Part shown: positions 16,078 through 23,859 of the stretch, piece after piece | Position numbering within the stretch: the stretch's first letter is position 1 | Layout: each line of letters begins with the position of its first letter | Source: CAZFCK01 sp964517355 | GTDB lineage: Bacteria; Desulfobacterota; Desulfovibrionia; Desulfovibrionales; Desulfovibrionaceae | NCBI GenBank assembly: GCA_964517355.1 | Contig: CAZFCK010000045.1 | Location: 1-24,908 of the forward strand | Reading direction: 5' to 3' | DNA: 24,908 bases | Notes under the pieces: model-generated | Database searches by the model: none | What the model was told of the DNA's origin: nothing | What the model saw: the letters and a program-made list of their open reading frames with translations, nothing else | Made by a program: the position numbers and the translations under genes

Positions 16078-17289
16078 TTAAGGGCTGACAGTGAGCTTCA
16101 GAAACCGCTTTTTGCCCAATTTGAGCACATGCTCGCCGGCAGGCAACGGCGCTTCAGCATCTTCGCATCGTTCGCCGTTGATGGACAATGCGCCCTGCCG
16201 CACCAAGCGCTTGGCTTCTCCACGCGAAGCGCACAGACCTGAATCGGCCAATACAATAAGGGGGCGGCTCGTCTCTCCGGCGCGGACATGAGCCGTGGGC
16301 GCGTCGTCAGGAACGCCTCCGCCGGCAAAGACCTTGTTGAAGCCATCCAACGCCTCACGGGCTGCCCCCTGCCCATGATAACGTGCCGTAATCTCGAACG
16401 CCAATTGTTCCTTCACTTTTTTCGGATGCTCGCGGCCATCGGCGACGCGAGCCCGCAACATTTCGATATCGCTTACGCTTTTATCCGAAAGCAACTCGAA
16501 ATAGCGCCACATCAGGGCGTCGGAGATGGACATCAATTTGCCGAACATTTCCTGGGGGGGTTCTTCGATGCCCACGTAATTCCCCAGGGATTTGCTCATC
16601 TTCTGTACGCCGTCCAGCCCTTCGAGGATGGGCATGGTCAAAACAACCTGCGGCGTCATGCCGTACTGATGCTGCAGCGTGCGCCCCATAAGCAGGTTGA
16701 ACTTCTGATCGGTGCCGCCCAACTCCACATCCGCGCGCAAGGCCACGGAATCGTACCCCTGCACCAGGGGATACAGGAATTCGTGAATGGCGATGGGCCG
16801 GTTCTCGTTGTAGCGTTTATGGAAGTCGTCCCGCTCGAGCATGCGCGCCACGGTGTAGCGTGAGCACAAGGTCACGAACTCCGCGGAGGTCAATTTGTCC
16901 ATCCAGTGGGAATTGAAGGCCACTTCGGTCTTTTCTTCGTCCAATATCTTGAAGATCTGGCGCTTGTAGGTTTCGGCGTTGGCCAGAACCTGCTCCCTGG
17001 TGAGGGGCGGCCGCGTTTCGGTCTTGCCCGAAGGATCGCCGATCATGCCGGTGAAATCGCCGATAAGAAAAACGACCTGATGTCCCAGCATCTGGAAATG
17101 TTTTAGTTTTTGGATGAGCACGGTGTGCCCCAGATGCAGATCAGGGGCCGTGGGGTCAAACCCGGCCTTTACGCGCAACGGACGCCCGTTTTTCAGACGT
17201 TCGGTAATCTCTTCCATAGAGATGATTTCTTCCGCGCCGCGCTCGATGAGTTGCAAGTTATCATTCACGTCCATCAGTCTATTATCCAT
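16078..17289 (-). CDS. tyrS: Tyrosyl-tRNA synthetase, TyrZ-like type
   Basis: This cytoplasmic class I synthetase charges tRNA-Tyr. The HIGH motif is HLGH (52-55) within AGFDPTAPDLHLGHT, and KMSKS is at 230-234. A C-terminal S4 RNA-binding domain (LVRQGALSINGERCEDAEAPL...) ends the 403-aa protein. DPTAPDLHLGH and NLLMGRTLQ mark the group of TyrRS often named TyrZ. The start is uncertain: ATG 17289 is given here, ATG 17274 (MDVNDNLQLIERG, 398 aa) fits the family N-terminus equally well, and neither has a strong ribosome binding site. A TTG at 17331 in the same frame would overlap ymdB and is unlikely. It lies 13 bp after ymdB, so co-transcription is likely. Confidence 0.96.
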   Translation of the reverse strand: MDNRLMDVNDNLQLIERGAEEIISMEEITERLKNGRPLRVKAGFDPTAPDLHLGHTVLIQKLKHFQMLGHQVVFLIGDFTGMIGDPSGKTETRPPLTREQVLANAETYKRQIFKILDEEKTEVAFNSHWMDKLTSAEFVTLCSRYTVARMLERDDFHKRYNENRPIAIHEFLYPLVQGYDSVALRADVELGGTDQKFNLLMGRTLQHQYGMTPQVVLTMPILEGLDGVQKMSKSLGNYVGIEEPPQEMFGKLMSISDALMWRYFELLSDKSVSDIEMLRARVADGREHPKKVKEQLAFEITARYHGQGAAREALDGFNKVFAGGGVPDDAPTAHVRAGETSRPLIVLADSGLCASRGEAKRLVRQGALSINGERCEDAEAPLPAGEHVLKLGKKRFLKLTVSP

Positions 17290-17302
17290 AAATGTCTTAG
17301 GG

Positions 17303-18082
17303 TTAAGAAATTTCACGTACAAAAGGTTCAATGGAAAGGGCCTTGCCCCGTTCGTCCGTTTCCAGCAAAGCGCCGCACAGCGTCACCTCGCCTTTGGCCA
17401 GGGTAAAGCGCGTGGGCAATCCCGTCAGAAACCTCCGCAAAATGGGCGCGTCGTTCATACCCAAAATGGAATCCAACACGCCGCACATGCCCACGTCGGT
17501 CATTGCCGCGGTGCTCTGCTTGAGAATACGCGCGTCGTTGGTCTGCACGTGGGTATGCGTTCCCAGCACGGCGGTGACCCTGCCGTCCAGGTAACGCGCC
17601 AAGGCTATTTTCTCGGAACTCGCCTCGGCATGGAAATCCACTATGCGCACCGTTGCCTCTTCTGGCAAGCGTGCAAGCAAATCGTCGGCCAGCCTGAAGG
17701 GACAATCCAAGGCCTGCATGAAGGTGCGGCCCATGAGGTTGAGCACGGCCAACATGCGGCCATTACCCACGGAATACAGGCCAACACCGGCGCCGGGGGC
17801 GCCTTCCGGATAATTGGCAGGACGAAGCAGCCGGGGTTCCTGCTGCAAGTAATCCTGAATTTCCTTATACTTCCAGATATGATTGCCTGAAGTTAAAGCA
17901 TCGACGCCGGAGGCCAGCAACGCCGCCGCGCCTTCCGGTTCCAGGCCAAGCCCCCCCGAAGCATTCTCCGCGTTGGCAAGCAAAACATCAAGCCCAAGCT
18001 CGCGCCGCAACGCCGCGGCATGGCGGCATACGGCATCGCGCCCCGGCTTTCCTACTATGTCTCCTAAAAATAGTACTCGCAT
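17303..18082 (-). CDS. ymdB: YmdB-family metallophosphoesterase
   Basis: This 259-aa protein is of the TIGR00282/YmdB type, a dinuclear-metal phosphodiesterase; the Bacillus homologue hydrolyses 2',3'-cyclic AMP and affects biofilm and spore programmes. Metal-binding motifs are in order: GDIVGKPGR (D8), NAENASGG (E39, N40), SGNHIW (N67, H68), VDFHAEASSEK and GTHTHVQTND. This is the full set for the family, and length is normal. The ATG at 18082 follows GGAGGGGGAAG; the frame extends to 18127 but that part is not needed. It is the first gene upstream of tyrS and is divergent from glucokinase across a 250-bp spacer. The substrate in this organism is unknown. Confidence 0.93.
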   Translation of the reverse strand: MRVLFLGDIVGKPGRDAVCRHAAALRRELGLDVLLANAENASGGLGLEPEGAAALLASGVDALTSGNHIWKYKEIQDYLQQEPRLLRPANYPEGAPGAGVGLYSVGNGRMLAVLNLMGRTFMQALDCPFRLADDLLARLPEEATVRIVDFHAEASSEKIALARYLDGRVTAVLGTHTHVQTNDARILKQSTAAMTDVGMCGVLDSILGMNDAPILRRFLTGLPTRFTLAKGEVTLCGALLETDERGKALSIEPFVREIS

Positions 18083-18332
18083 GCGCACTTCCCCCTCCCG
18101 AGGCAAGAGCGCAGCCCGCGGAAGCAATATGCAGCTTTATCGCTTCCTTGATTGAAGTCAAGGGAAACGAATACGTTGCGAAAGCGCACCCTGCCCCGGG
18201 CATCTCCCGGAATGAAAAAACACTGCTCCTGGATTTTCCGAGCATATTGGCGTAAAACGTTTTTTGGCTGCACTCATGTCTGTTCGGCTTCATAATCGCA
18301 ATCCCCTCCGCCTCTTGTACAGGAGAGACGCC

Positions 18333-19322
18333 ATGCACATCATAGGCGCCGACATCGGCGGCACCAACAGCCGGTTTGGACACTTTCACATCAGCTCCCG
18401 AGGCGATCTGCGGCTGGCGGAGAAACCTTGCTGGATTCAAACGAACAGTGTCTCCTCCTTTGATGACCTACTGGACAAATTGTCCCATAGCGATTTCGGC
18501 CTGCCCCTGCGCGATGCGGACGCAGTGGCCGTGGCCATAGCCGGCCCCGTCAAAGACGGCAGGCGTTGCGCTCCCGTTAACATACGTTGGTCCATTGATC
18601 TGGAAGATACGTGTAAAAGTTTTCCCCTGCAACGTTCGTTGCTGATCAACGACTTTGTCGCCCAGGCACACGCCTGCGGTACTCCGGCGGTGCGCGACAC
18701 AGTGAAAATCCTCGCCGGAGAACCCGCGCCCGGGGGCGCCATCGCCGTCATCGGCGCCGGCACAGGGCTGGGCAAATGCTGCCTGGCCGCCATCCCCGGC
18801 GGCGGCGCCATCGCCGTGCCCTCGGAAGGGGGGCACAGCGAATTTCCTTTCGTGAACAAGGATGAAGAGGATTTCGCCCACTATCTGCGCCACGTCACGG
18901 GCAGAACGCAGCTCATCGGCGATATCGTCGTCACGGGCCTGGGGTTGCGGCTCCTGCACCGCCACCTGAGCGGCAAGGACGAGTCTCCCGAAGCCATCAC
19001 CGCACTGTTCGACCTTCCGGACGGCCACCAGCACCCCACGCTACGCTGGTTCTCAAAATTCTACGGCCGCGCCTGCCGCAACTACGCCCTGGAAGTGCTG
19101 GCCACCGGCGGCGTGTGCATCAGCGGCGGTCTGGCCGCACGGTCGCAGCACCTTGTCAGACATAAAAACTTCGCCGAGGAATTCCGCCACAGCGAGACCC
19201 ACGCCCCCCTGCTCGCCCGGATTCCGGTCTCCCTGAACACCAACCAGGATTTCGGCCTCTGGGGCGCTGCCGCGGTCGCGGCACAACGCCTTCTCGGCAT
19301 TACGCCGCGCCAGGACCCCTAA
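18333..19322 (+). CDS. glk: Glucokinase
   Basis: This 329-aa cytoplasmic enzyme phosphorylates glucose to glucose-6-phosphate with ATP. It opens with the phosphate-1 motif GADIGGTNSRFG (5-16). The catalytic Asp is D107 in LLINDFVAQAHA, the adenosine-side loop is GAGTGLG (141-147), and the glucose-binding EGGHSEF (165-171) is the Glk form, separating it from ROK kinases, whose CXCGXXGC zinc motif is absent. ITGRTQLIG-like and TGGVCISGGLA segments follow as expected. The start ATG at 18333 has AGGAGA upstream; the frame extends back to 18264 but is rejected. It is a single gene, with no glycolytic neighbour, followed by a two-hairpin element. Confidence 0.93.
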   Translation: MHIIGADIGGTNSRFGHFHISSRGDLRLAEKPCWIQTNSVSSFDDLLDKLSHSDFGLPLRDADAVAVAIAGPVKDGRRCAPVNIRWSIDLEDTCKSFPLQRSLLINDFVAQAHACGTPAVRDTVKILAGEPAPGGAIAVIGAGTGLGKCCLAAIPGGGAIAVPSEGGHSEFPFVNKDEEDFAHYLRHVTGRTQLIGDIVVTGLGLRLLHRHLSGKDESPEAITALFDLPDGHQHPTLRWFSKFYGRACRNYALEVLATGGVCISGGLAARSQHLVRHKNFAEEFRHSETHAPLLARIPVSLNTNQDFGLWGAAAVAAQRLLGITPRQDP

Positions 19323-19345
19323 CGCATTGTACTTTGAAAAAGGTC

Positions 19346-19387
19346 GCGGGCTTTCGCGCCCGCACGACAACCAGGGGAGGCCCCTGG
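19346..19387. repeat. Two-hairpin intergenic element, copy B
   Basis: Hairpin GCGGGC/GCCCGC (19346-19363) is followed by CCAGGGG-agg-CCCCTGG (19371-19387). The arrangement and the second stem match copy A at 7921-7965. It begins 24 bp after the glk stop, so it may influence the 3' end of the glk transcript. Confidence 0.6.
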
Positions 19388-19561
19388 ACGCCGGAAAAAC
19401 GACTTATTCATGCTTTTTTAGTAATTGCATAAATGTTATGTTACAGGCCCTACTCAAAATATCGTATATGGCTCCGCCCACCGGCTACGGATATGACGTT
19501 CCTCCCCAGAGAATGATAGATTTTGACTTCGCAGAATTAGAAAGTTTAGGAAGGGGAGAGC

Positions 19562-19610
19562 GCGAGAAGGGAAACCCTTTTCAAAGGGTTTCCTCTCTCG
19601 CACTTTCTTT
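19562..19610 (+). terminator. Long intrinsic terminator-like hairpin upstream of aroL
   Basis: The inner stem GGAAACCCTTT/AAAGGGTTTCC (19570-19593) sits inside an outer stem GCGAGA/TCTCGC (19562-19567/19596-19601), followed by ACTTTCTTTTTAT on the plus strand. This is a good terminator layout. It is 240 bp after glk but only about 45 bp before aroL, so it could end a long glk transcript or act in an aroL leader. Confidence 0.65.
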
Positions 19611-19652
19611 TTATAATGAATTGAGAAACACGGCTTTTTGGAAGATACCCCC

Positions 19653-20183
19653 ATGCGACACATATATCTCATCGGCGCCAGAGCCTGCGGCAAGACCACC
19701 CTTGGCAAACTACTTGCGGATCGCCTGGACCTGCCGTACACGGACATGGACAAAGCGGTGGAAAAAAAGCTCGGCCGATCCATTGCCGCCTTTGTGAGCG
19801 CGCACGGCTGGCAGGCTTTCCGCGACATGGAAACCCAAACTCTGCGCGAACTCAACGCCGCATCTCCCGGGGTCGTCGCCACGGGCGGGGGCGTTGTGCT
19901 TTCCGAGGAAAACCGCGCCATGCTCTCCGCCGGAGGCGTTGTTTTCTACCTGCGTGCAGACGCCGCAACCCTCTGCCACAGGCTGCAAAAGGATCCGCTT
20001 CCCGACCAGAGGCCGGCCTTGAGCGACCTGCCCCCGCTGCTGGAACTGGAAAACACTTTGAAAGAGCGCGACCCGCTGTATACGGCCTGCGCCCATCACA
20101 TTCTGGACGCGGCCGCACCCCTTGACCAGGTGCTTGATACGGCTTTGCGCGCCCTGAACACCCCACACGGAGTGAACGAGTGA
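19653..20183 (+). CDS. aroL: Shikimate kinase, AroL type
   Basis: This 176-aa enzyme phosphorylates shikimate at the 3-hydroxyl with ATP, the fifth step towards chorismate. The P-loop is GARACGKTT (8-16). Shikimate contacts are expected at D33 (TDMDKAV), R57 (FRDMET) and the GGG at 78-80 (ATGGGVVL). R120 in the lid (DQRPAL) and R139 (ERDPLY) are also as in the family. The cysteine in the P-loop and the GW..FR..ET..L pattern resemble E. coli AroL more than AroK. The ATG at 19653 follows GGAAG; a TTG at 19638 is in frame but unneeded. Its stop overlaps the GTG start of aroC by 4 nt, so the two are coupled. A terminator-like hairpin precedes the gene. Confidence 0.95.
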   Translation: MRHIYLIGARACGKTTLGKLLADRLDLPYTDMDKAVEKKLGRSIAAFVSAHGWQAFRDMETQTLRELNAASPGVVATGGGVVLSEENRAMLSAGGVVFYLRADAATLCHRLQKDPLPDQRPALSDLPPLLELENTLKERDPLYTACAHHILDAAAPLDQVLDTALRALNTPHGVNE

Positions 20184-21259
20184 GTGGCAATACTTTTGGC
20201 CGCATTTTCCGGCTGACGACCTTCGGCGAATCCCACGGCGTCGCGCTTGGCGGCGTGGTGGACGGCTGCCCCGCGGGCTTGCCCCTGGATGAACACACCA
20301 TTCAGCAGGAATTGGACAAGCGCAAGCCCGGGCAGGGCATAGCTTCCACCACGCGCAAGGAAAGCGACCGCGTGACCCTGCTTTCCGGCGTGTTCGAAGG
20401 CCTGACCACGGGTACGCCCATCGGCTTCACCATCCCCAACCAGGATTCCCGCTCCAAGGACTACGAACATTTCCGCGACATCTACCGTCCGGGGCATGCG
20501 GACTTTTCCTATCAGGCCAAGTTCGGCCACCGCGACCACCGCGGCGGAGGACGCTCTTCGGGCAGGGAAACCGCCTGCCGCGTCGTGGGGGGCGCCATCG
20601 CCGACGTGTTGCTGCGGCGGCACGGCATCGGCGTCCAGGCCTATACCCTGGAACTGGGGGGCATCCGTGCGCAGGCGCTCGACCTGGACAACGCGGAAAC
20701 GCGCCCCTTTTTCGCGCCCGACCCGGAAATAGTCGCGGCGTGGGAAGAGCGCGTGACCACGGTGAAAAAAACCGGCGACAGCCTGGGCGGCATTGTGGCG
20801 GTCCACGCCATGGGCCTTCCTCCTGGCCTGGGGGAACCGGTTTTCGACAAGCTCGACGCCAGACTCGCCTACGCCATCATGAGCATTGGAGCGGTCAAGG
20901 CCGTGGAGATCGGCTCCGGCATGAAAGCCGCGACCATGCTCGGCAGCGAGCACAACGATCCCTTGCCCCATCCCGACGAAGGCGCCCTGCAGGCCACCAA
21001 CGCCGGGGGCATCCTTGGCGGCATATCCACGGGCCAGCCCCTGCTGGTGCAAGCGGCGGTCAAACCCATCCCCACCATCGCAATGCCGCAAAAAACCCTT
21101 GACGCCGCGGGCAACACCGTGGTCCTCGCCCCCGGGGGACGCCACGACATCAGCGCCATTCCGCGCATCGTGCCCGTGATAAAGGCCATGGTGCGGCTCA
21201 CCCTGGCGGACATGCTGCTCCTGCAGCAGCGCCAGAAAAACGCCCCCCCCAGGGACTGA
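20180..21259 (+). CDS. aroC: Chorismate synthase
   Basis: This 359-aa FMN-dependent enzyme removes phosphate from EPSP to make chorismate, the last shared step to aromatic amino acids. Conserved blocks are TFGRIFRLTTFGESHGVALGG at the start, GHRDHRGGGRSSGRETACRVVGGA (about 115-138), SIGAVKAVEIGSG, TNAGGILGGISTG and GGRHDISAIPRIVPV near the C-terminus. Length is that of the bacterial enzyme. The start is a GTG at 20180 within GTGA shared with the aroL stop; the protein reads MSGNTFG. Only two pathway genes are here, so the rest of the shikimate pathway must lie elsewhere. The glycosyltransferase gene begins 7 bp after the stop and is probably in the same transcript. Confidence 0.98.
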   Translation: MSGNTFGRIFRLTTFGESHGVALGGVVDGCPAGLPLDEHTIQQELDKRKPGQGIASTTRKESDRVTLLSGVFEGLTTGTPIGFTIPNQDSRSKDYEHFRDIYRPGHADFSYQAKFGHRDHRGGGRSSGRETACRVVGGAIADVLLRRHGIGVQAYTLELGGIRAQALDLDNAETRPFFAPDPEIVAAWEERVTTVKKTGDSLGGIVAVHAMGLPPGLGEPVFDKLDARLAYAIMSIGAVKAVEIGSGMKAATMLGSEHNDPLPHPDEGALQATNAGGILGGISTGQPLLVQAAVKPIPTIAMPQKTLDAAGNTVVLAPGGRHDISAIPRIVPVIKAMVRLTLADMLLLQQRQKNAPPRD

Positions 21260-21266
21260 TCCCCCC

Positions 21267-22301
21267 ATGGCACGCATACTTTACGGCATCATGGGCGATG
21301 CGCGGGGGCATCTCAGCCGCTCCCTCTCCGTGGTGCAACACATGCAGGGTCACGAATTCCTGTTCGCCGGCGGGGGCACCGTGCTCGAATTGCGCGATCA
21401 CGACTATGAGGTTTACGAGCTGCCCATGCTCTCCACGTTGTATAAAGACACGCGGGTGGATTTCGTGGGCACCGGGGCCAACGCCCTGCGCGTGCTCTGC
21501 GGCCGCGCCGGCATCGTGAACGGGCTCATCAAGGTTATTGAACGGTTCAAGCCGGACCTGATCATTTCCGATTATGAATTTTTCGTGCCCCTGGCGGCAC
21601 GGCGTATGGGGCTGCCCTGCCTCAGTCTCGACCACCAGCACGTGCTCACCCATTGCGCCTACGTTCCGCCCCCGTCGCAACAGCTGAACCGCATGCTCAC
21701 GTGCATTCCCATCATGCGGCTTTACAGCAACGCCACGAAATACATGGTCAGCTCATTTTACGAGCTTCCCCCGAAAAACCAACTTTCCACGGAAGTGGTC
21801 CCTCCCATCCTACGCAAGGACGTGCGGGACTTCGCCCCCCTCTCGGGAGATCACGTTCTGGTCTATTCCAGCGCCGGCGCATACAAGGTCCTGCTGCCGT
21901 ATCTCGAAAAATTGCATCGCCCCTGCCATATTTACGGCTACGGCGACATCACGAACCGCGGCAATCTCGTTTTCAAGCCCCGGTCGGTGCATGGCTTTCT
22001 CCAGGATCTCTCCACCTGCTGCTATGTGATATCCAACGGGGGGCACAACTGCATCAGCGAGGCGCTCTACTACGGCAAACCCGTAATGTGCCTCCCCATC
22101 CATTTCCTCTATGAGCAGTTCATGAACGGCCACTTTCTCAAAGATTTCGGATTCGGCGAATATTCCATGGAAGTCAAGAAGATAGACAGCAAATTGCGGC
22201 ATATAGACAACAATATCGAGAACTATACGCGGCAGATAGTAAAATTCAACTTCTGGGGCAACGATCAGGTGGTCGATCGGCTCCAGCAGATGTGCGAATA
22301 A
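21267..22301 (+). CDS. MJ1255-type glycosyltransferase (GT-B, GT28-like)
   Basis: This 344-aa protein opens with MARILYGIMGDARGHLSRS, the glycine-rich loop of GT28/GT1-like enzymes of the MJ1255/VC2487 group. PDLIISDYEFFVPLAARRMGLP (about 92-113) lies in the N-terminal domain. The C-terminal donor site is seen in YVISNGGHNCISEALYYGKPVMCLP (about 253-277), where NGGHN..SEA is the usual nucleotide-sugar-binding stretch. The group is poorly characterised; a cytoplasmic or membrane-peripheral sugar transfer is inferred. The start at 21267 is 7 bp after aroC, with only a weak GGGA upstream, so translation may be coupled to aroC. No terminator is obvious after the stop. Confidence 0.88.
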   Translation: MARILYGIMGDARGHLSRSLSVVQHMQGHEFLFAGGGTVLELRDHDYEVYELPMLSTLYKDTRVDFVGTGANALRVLCGRAGIVNGLIKVIERFKPDLIISDYEFFVPLAARRMGLPCLSLDHQHVLTHCAYVPPPSQQLNRMLTCIPIMRLYSNATKYMVSSFYELPPKNQLSTEVVPPILRKDVRDFAPLSGDHVLVYSSAGAYKVLLPYLEKLHRPCHIYGYGDITNRGNLVFKPRSVHGFLQDLSTCCYVISNGGHNCISEALYYGKPVMCLPIHFLYEQFMNGHFLKDFGFGEYSMEVKKIDSKLRHIDNNIENYTRQIVKFNFWGNDQVVDRLQQMCE

Positions 22302-22638
22302 GCGCGTCCGGCACGTTCTTTCCGGGTAGCCGGACTCGCCCTGCCGTAAGCGCCACGCTTTGACAACGGCCGGGGTCCTGGAGAATCCATAATGGCGGCG
22401 GCATCGCGGCGCCGGGCTGATACCCCGGAACGGCGCGGCCGTTCAGCGCGAGGCCGCCTATTTTGTCCGGGCCCGTCTCCCGCCTATCATAGGGCGACAG
22501 AAAACCATCCACACGCGGGAACCCCGCAACGCCATCCTCACCGGCGGCGCACCGGGCTGCAACGTGTGATCATTGCCCAACGGGCGGTGGCGGATCAGCT
22601 TTGAAAAAAATCCGCCCCTTCAATAAAAAATCTTCGCG
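22302..22638. other. 337-bp spacer after the glycosyltransferase
   Basis: GC-rich, no supported gene. Open frames on both strands (for example minus 22246-22512) are rich in Pro, Arg and Gly and overlap the end of the glycosyltransferase, as expected of chance frames. A small hairpin TCCGG-gtag-CCGGA lies at 22321-22334. GGCGGAT/ATCCGCC arms lie at about 22588-22615, just past the end of the 77-aa gene. Confidence 0.55.
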
Positions 22639-22872
22639 TCAGGACTCCAGGGCCTTGCACCCTTTGTCCGTAAGTATCAGGCCTTCAAGGGACAATTCGC
22701 TGTCGGCGTCGATGCTGCTGTAGGCCACACAGCCCTGGGCAAACGCCTTGCGGACCTCGCTCTGGTTGCAGGAATCCACGACCCAACGCGGCATCATGCC
22801 GTGGTAGCGTTGCGTCTTGCTGAAGATGCGCACCGCGCTGAGAAATGTTTTTTGCTGTTCATCCAAGATCAT
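22639..22872 (-). CDS. Small protein of unknown function (77 aa)
   Basis: The start at 22872 is supported by GAGGAAGGG seven or so bases upstream; the frame extends to 22932 but that part is not needed. The protein is soluble, with MILDEQQKTFLSAVRIFSK (likely helix), RYHGMMPRWVVDSCNQSEVRKAFAQGCV in the middle, and ends LEGLILTDKGCKALES. The last segment resembles the final strand-helix of a winged-helix domain (LTxKGxxALE), but the rest does not give a clear helix-turn-helix, so no DNA-binding role is claimed. Two cysteines (C35, C48) lie in the middle. It is a lone gene between two long spacers. I do not recognise the family. Confidence 0.6.
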   Translation of the reverse strand: MILDEQQKTFLSAVRIFSKTQRYHGMMPRWVVDSCNQSEVRKAFAQGCVAYSSIDADSELSLEGLILTDKGCKALES

Positions 22873-22946
22873 ACGCCCTTCCTCGCATGTGTTTTGTTTC
22901 TTCCGGCTAACGCACAACAGCTTCCGGCACAAGAATCACCCTTGGA

Positions 22947-22969
22947 GGCGGTTGCGCAAACGCCTTTTT
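22947..22969 (+). terminator. Weak terminator-like hairpin
   Basis: GGCG (22947-22950) pairs with CGCC (22961-22964), with TT/AA pairs inside, followed by TTTTT. The stem is short with bulges. No plus-strand gene lies close upstream, so what it would end is unclear. Confidence 0.3.
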
Positions 22970-23042
22970 CCATACATCGGGCAGCCGTGGAAGTTAAGCG
23001 TTTTTCCATCGCATGTCTTTTATGGGAAGCCGCAAACCGGCC

Positions 23043-23062
23043 ATGCCGCATGCGGCATTTTT
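23043..23062 (+). terminator. Short palindrome with T-run (terminator-like)
   Basis: ATGCCG-CATG-CGGCAT (23043-23058, a perfect 16-bp palindrome) is followed by TTTT. The form fits a small intrinsic terminator on the plus strand, about 270 bp before the RHH gene. No known gene ends here. Confidence 0.4.
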
Positions 23063-23113
23063 CGCACAAGGATTATCAAGGCGGACTGGCGTTTCCCCGT
23101 GCTCTGTTGTAAG

Positions 23114-23182
23114 GTGTTTAAAAAATCGTTCTTTTGCCGCCTCCCGCATTCCGGGGCAGGTCAGCAAAGAACGGAGAAACAC
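23114..23182. repeat. Nested inverted repeats upstream of the RHH/ParA pair
   Basis: Outer arms GTGTTT (23114-23119) and AAACAC (23177-23182) enclose inner arms CGTTCTTT (23127-23134) and AAAGAACG (23166-23173). TGCC/GGCA pairs lie further in. The set could form an extended hairpin in RNA or a symmetric protein-binding region in DNA. Its place about 150 bp before an RHH-type gene fits an operator or centromere-like site, which is conjecture. Confidence 0.45.
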
Positions 23183-23329
23183 GGCAATGCAGCGGTCTGT
23201 CGTACTAGATTCGTTCTCGGGAGCGCATAGCCCCGCCACCGGCCCAAAGCCGCGCGGCAAGAGCCTGTGAAACGCCTGACGCACCGCAAGCCAGAGCAGA
23301 GGGGCACCCCCTCCAACATGGAGCAGCAT

Positions 23330-23800
23330 ATGGAACAGGAACGCAAATCCGGCGACATTCTTGCCGAGGTTTTGGGCGCCTCGCAAGAAAACCAGGCATT
23401 GCAAACCGATGACCTGGACAAGCTCATTTACCGCGATCCAAAGGAATTGCAACGGGTCGTCCACCGGGCATTCCGCCTCACGGATTTCTCGGCCCCGGCG
23501 GTCTCCACGGATCTGCGCAAGCTCATTGAACCGGACAAGGACGACGCGCTTGATCACCAGTCGTTCCATCTCACGTCCTTGAACAAGAAAAAAACGACCA
23601 TCTATTTTTCAAAAAAAATCCACTTGATGCTCAAGTCCGCCAAATACCGCATGCGCAAGATGGTCGATCCGGAGCTGCAAAACAAGATATCCATGTCGAG
23701 CATCATCAACAACGCCCTGATCATCGTACTCCACGAGTTTGAAGTGAAAGGGGAGAAAAGCATTCTGCTGAAGCAGATCGTCAAGAAACTCAAGAAGTAG
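23330..23800 (+). CDS. Putative ribbon-helix-helix DNA-binding protein, ParA partner candidate
   Basis: This 156-aa protein has a polar N-terminal half (1-85, acidic helices such as DDLDKLIYRDPKELQRVVHRAF). The C-terminal part matches the RHH plan: a beta strand KKTTIYFSKK (about 87-96), a helix IHLMLKSAKYRMRK, a turn and a second helix ISMSSIINNALIIVLHEFE (about 120-138). RHH proteins dimerise and bind operators or plasmid/chromosome centromeres. No database match can be claimed from sequence alone. The ATG at 23330 follows GGAG with good spacing; ATG 23318 and GTG 23267 are in-frame alternatives. The ParA-like gene begins 59 bp after its stop, suggesting a centromere-binder plus ATPase pair. 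Confidence 0.7.
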   Translation: MEQERKSGDILAEVLGASQENQALQTDDLDKLIYRDPKELQRVVHRAFRLTDFSAPAVSTDLRKLIEPDKDDALDHQSFHLTSLNKKKTTIYFSKKIHLMLKSAKYRMRKMVDPELQNKISMSSIINNALIIVLHEFEVKGEKSILLKQIVKKLKK

Positions 23801-23859
23801 AACAGACCGAACGCCGGGATTCTGTTCGATACCGCACGCTGAGACTTGGAGCCGCCGTC

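Larger units (their letters stand above)
19323..19652. other. 330-bp spacer between glk and aroL
   Basis: No gene is supported. It contains the two-hairpin element copy B (19346-19387), an AT-rich stretch, and a long terminator-like hairpin (19562-19610). A TATAAT hexamer at 19611-19616 might be the -10 of an aroL promoter, but no matching -35 is seen, and it overlaps the hairpin's T-rich tail. Confidence 0.6.
22873..23329. other. 457-bp structured spacer ahead of the RHH gene
   Basis: No supported gene; open frames here are out of register with any protein-like pattern. It holds two plus-strand hairpin-plus-T signals (22947-22969 and 23043-23062) and nested inverted repeats at 23114-23182. 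The promoters of both flanking divergent genes must also be here, but no clear hexamers stand out. Confidence 0.6.

Noticed and set aside
20096..21277. 393-codon open frame on the minus strand opposite aroC
   Set aside because: It is antisense to the well-supported aroL/aroC coding sequence and is rich in Gly, His, Arg and Ala with no recognisable motif, as expected of a shadow frame in GC-rich DNA.
22360..22391. Sigma-70 promoter (TTGACA ... CATAAT) in the spacer after the glycosyltransferase
   Set aside because: The two hexamers are separated by about 22 bp, too long for a functional spacer, and no gene follows on the plus strand.
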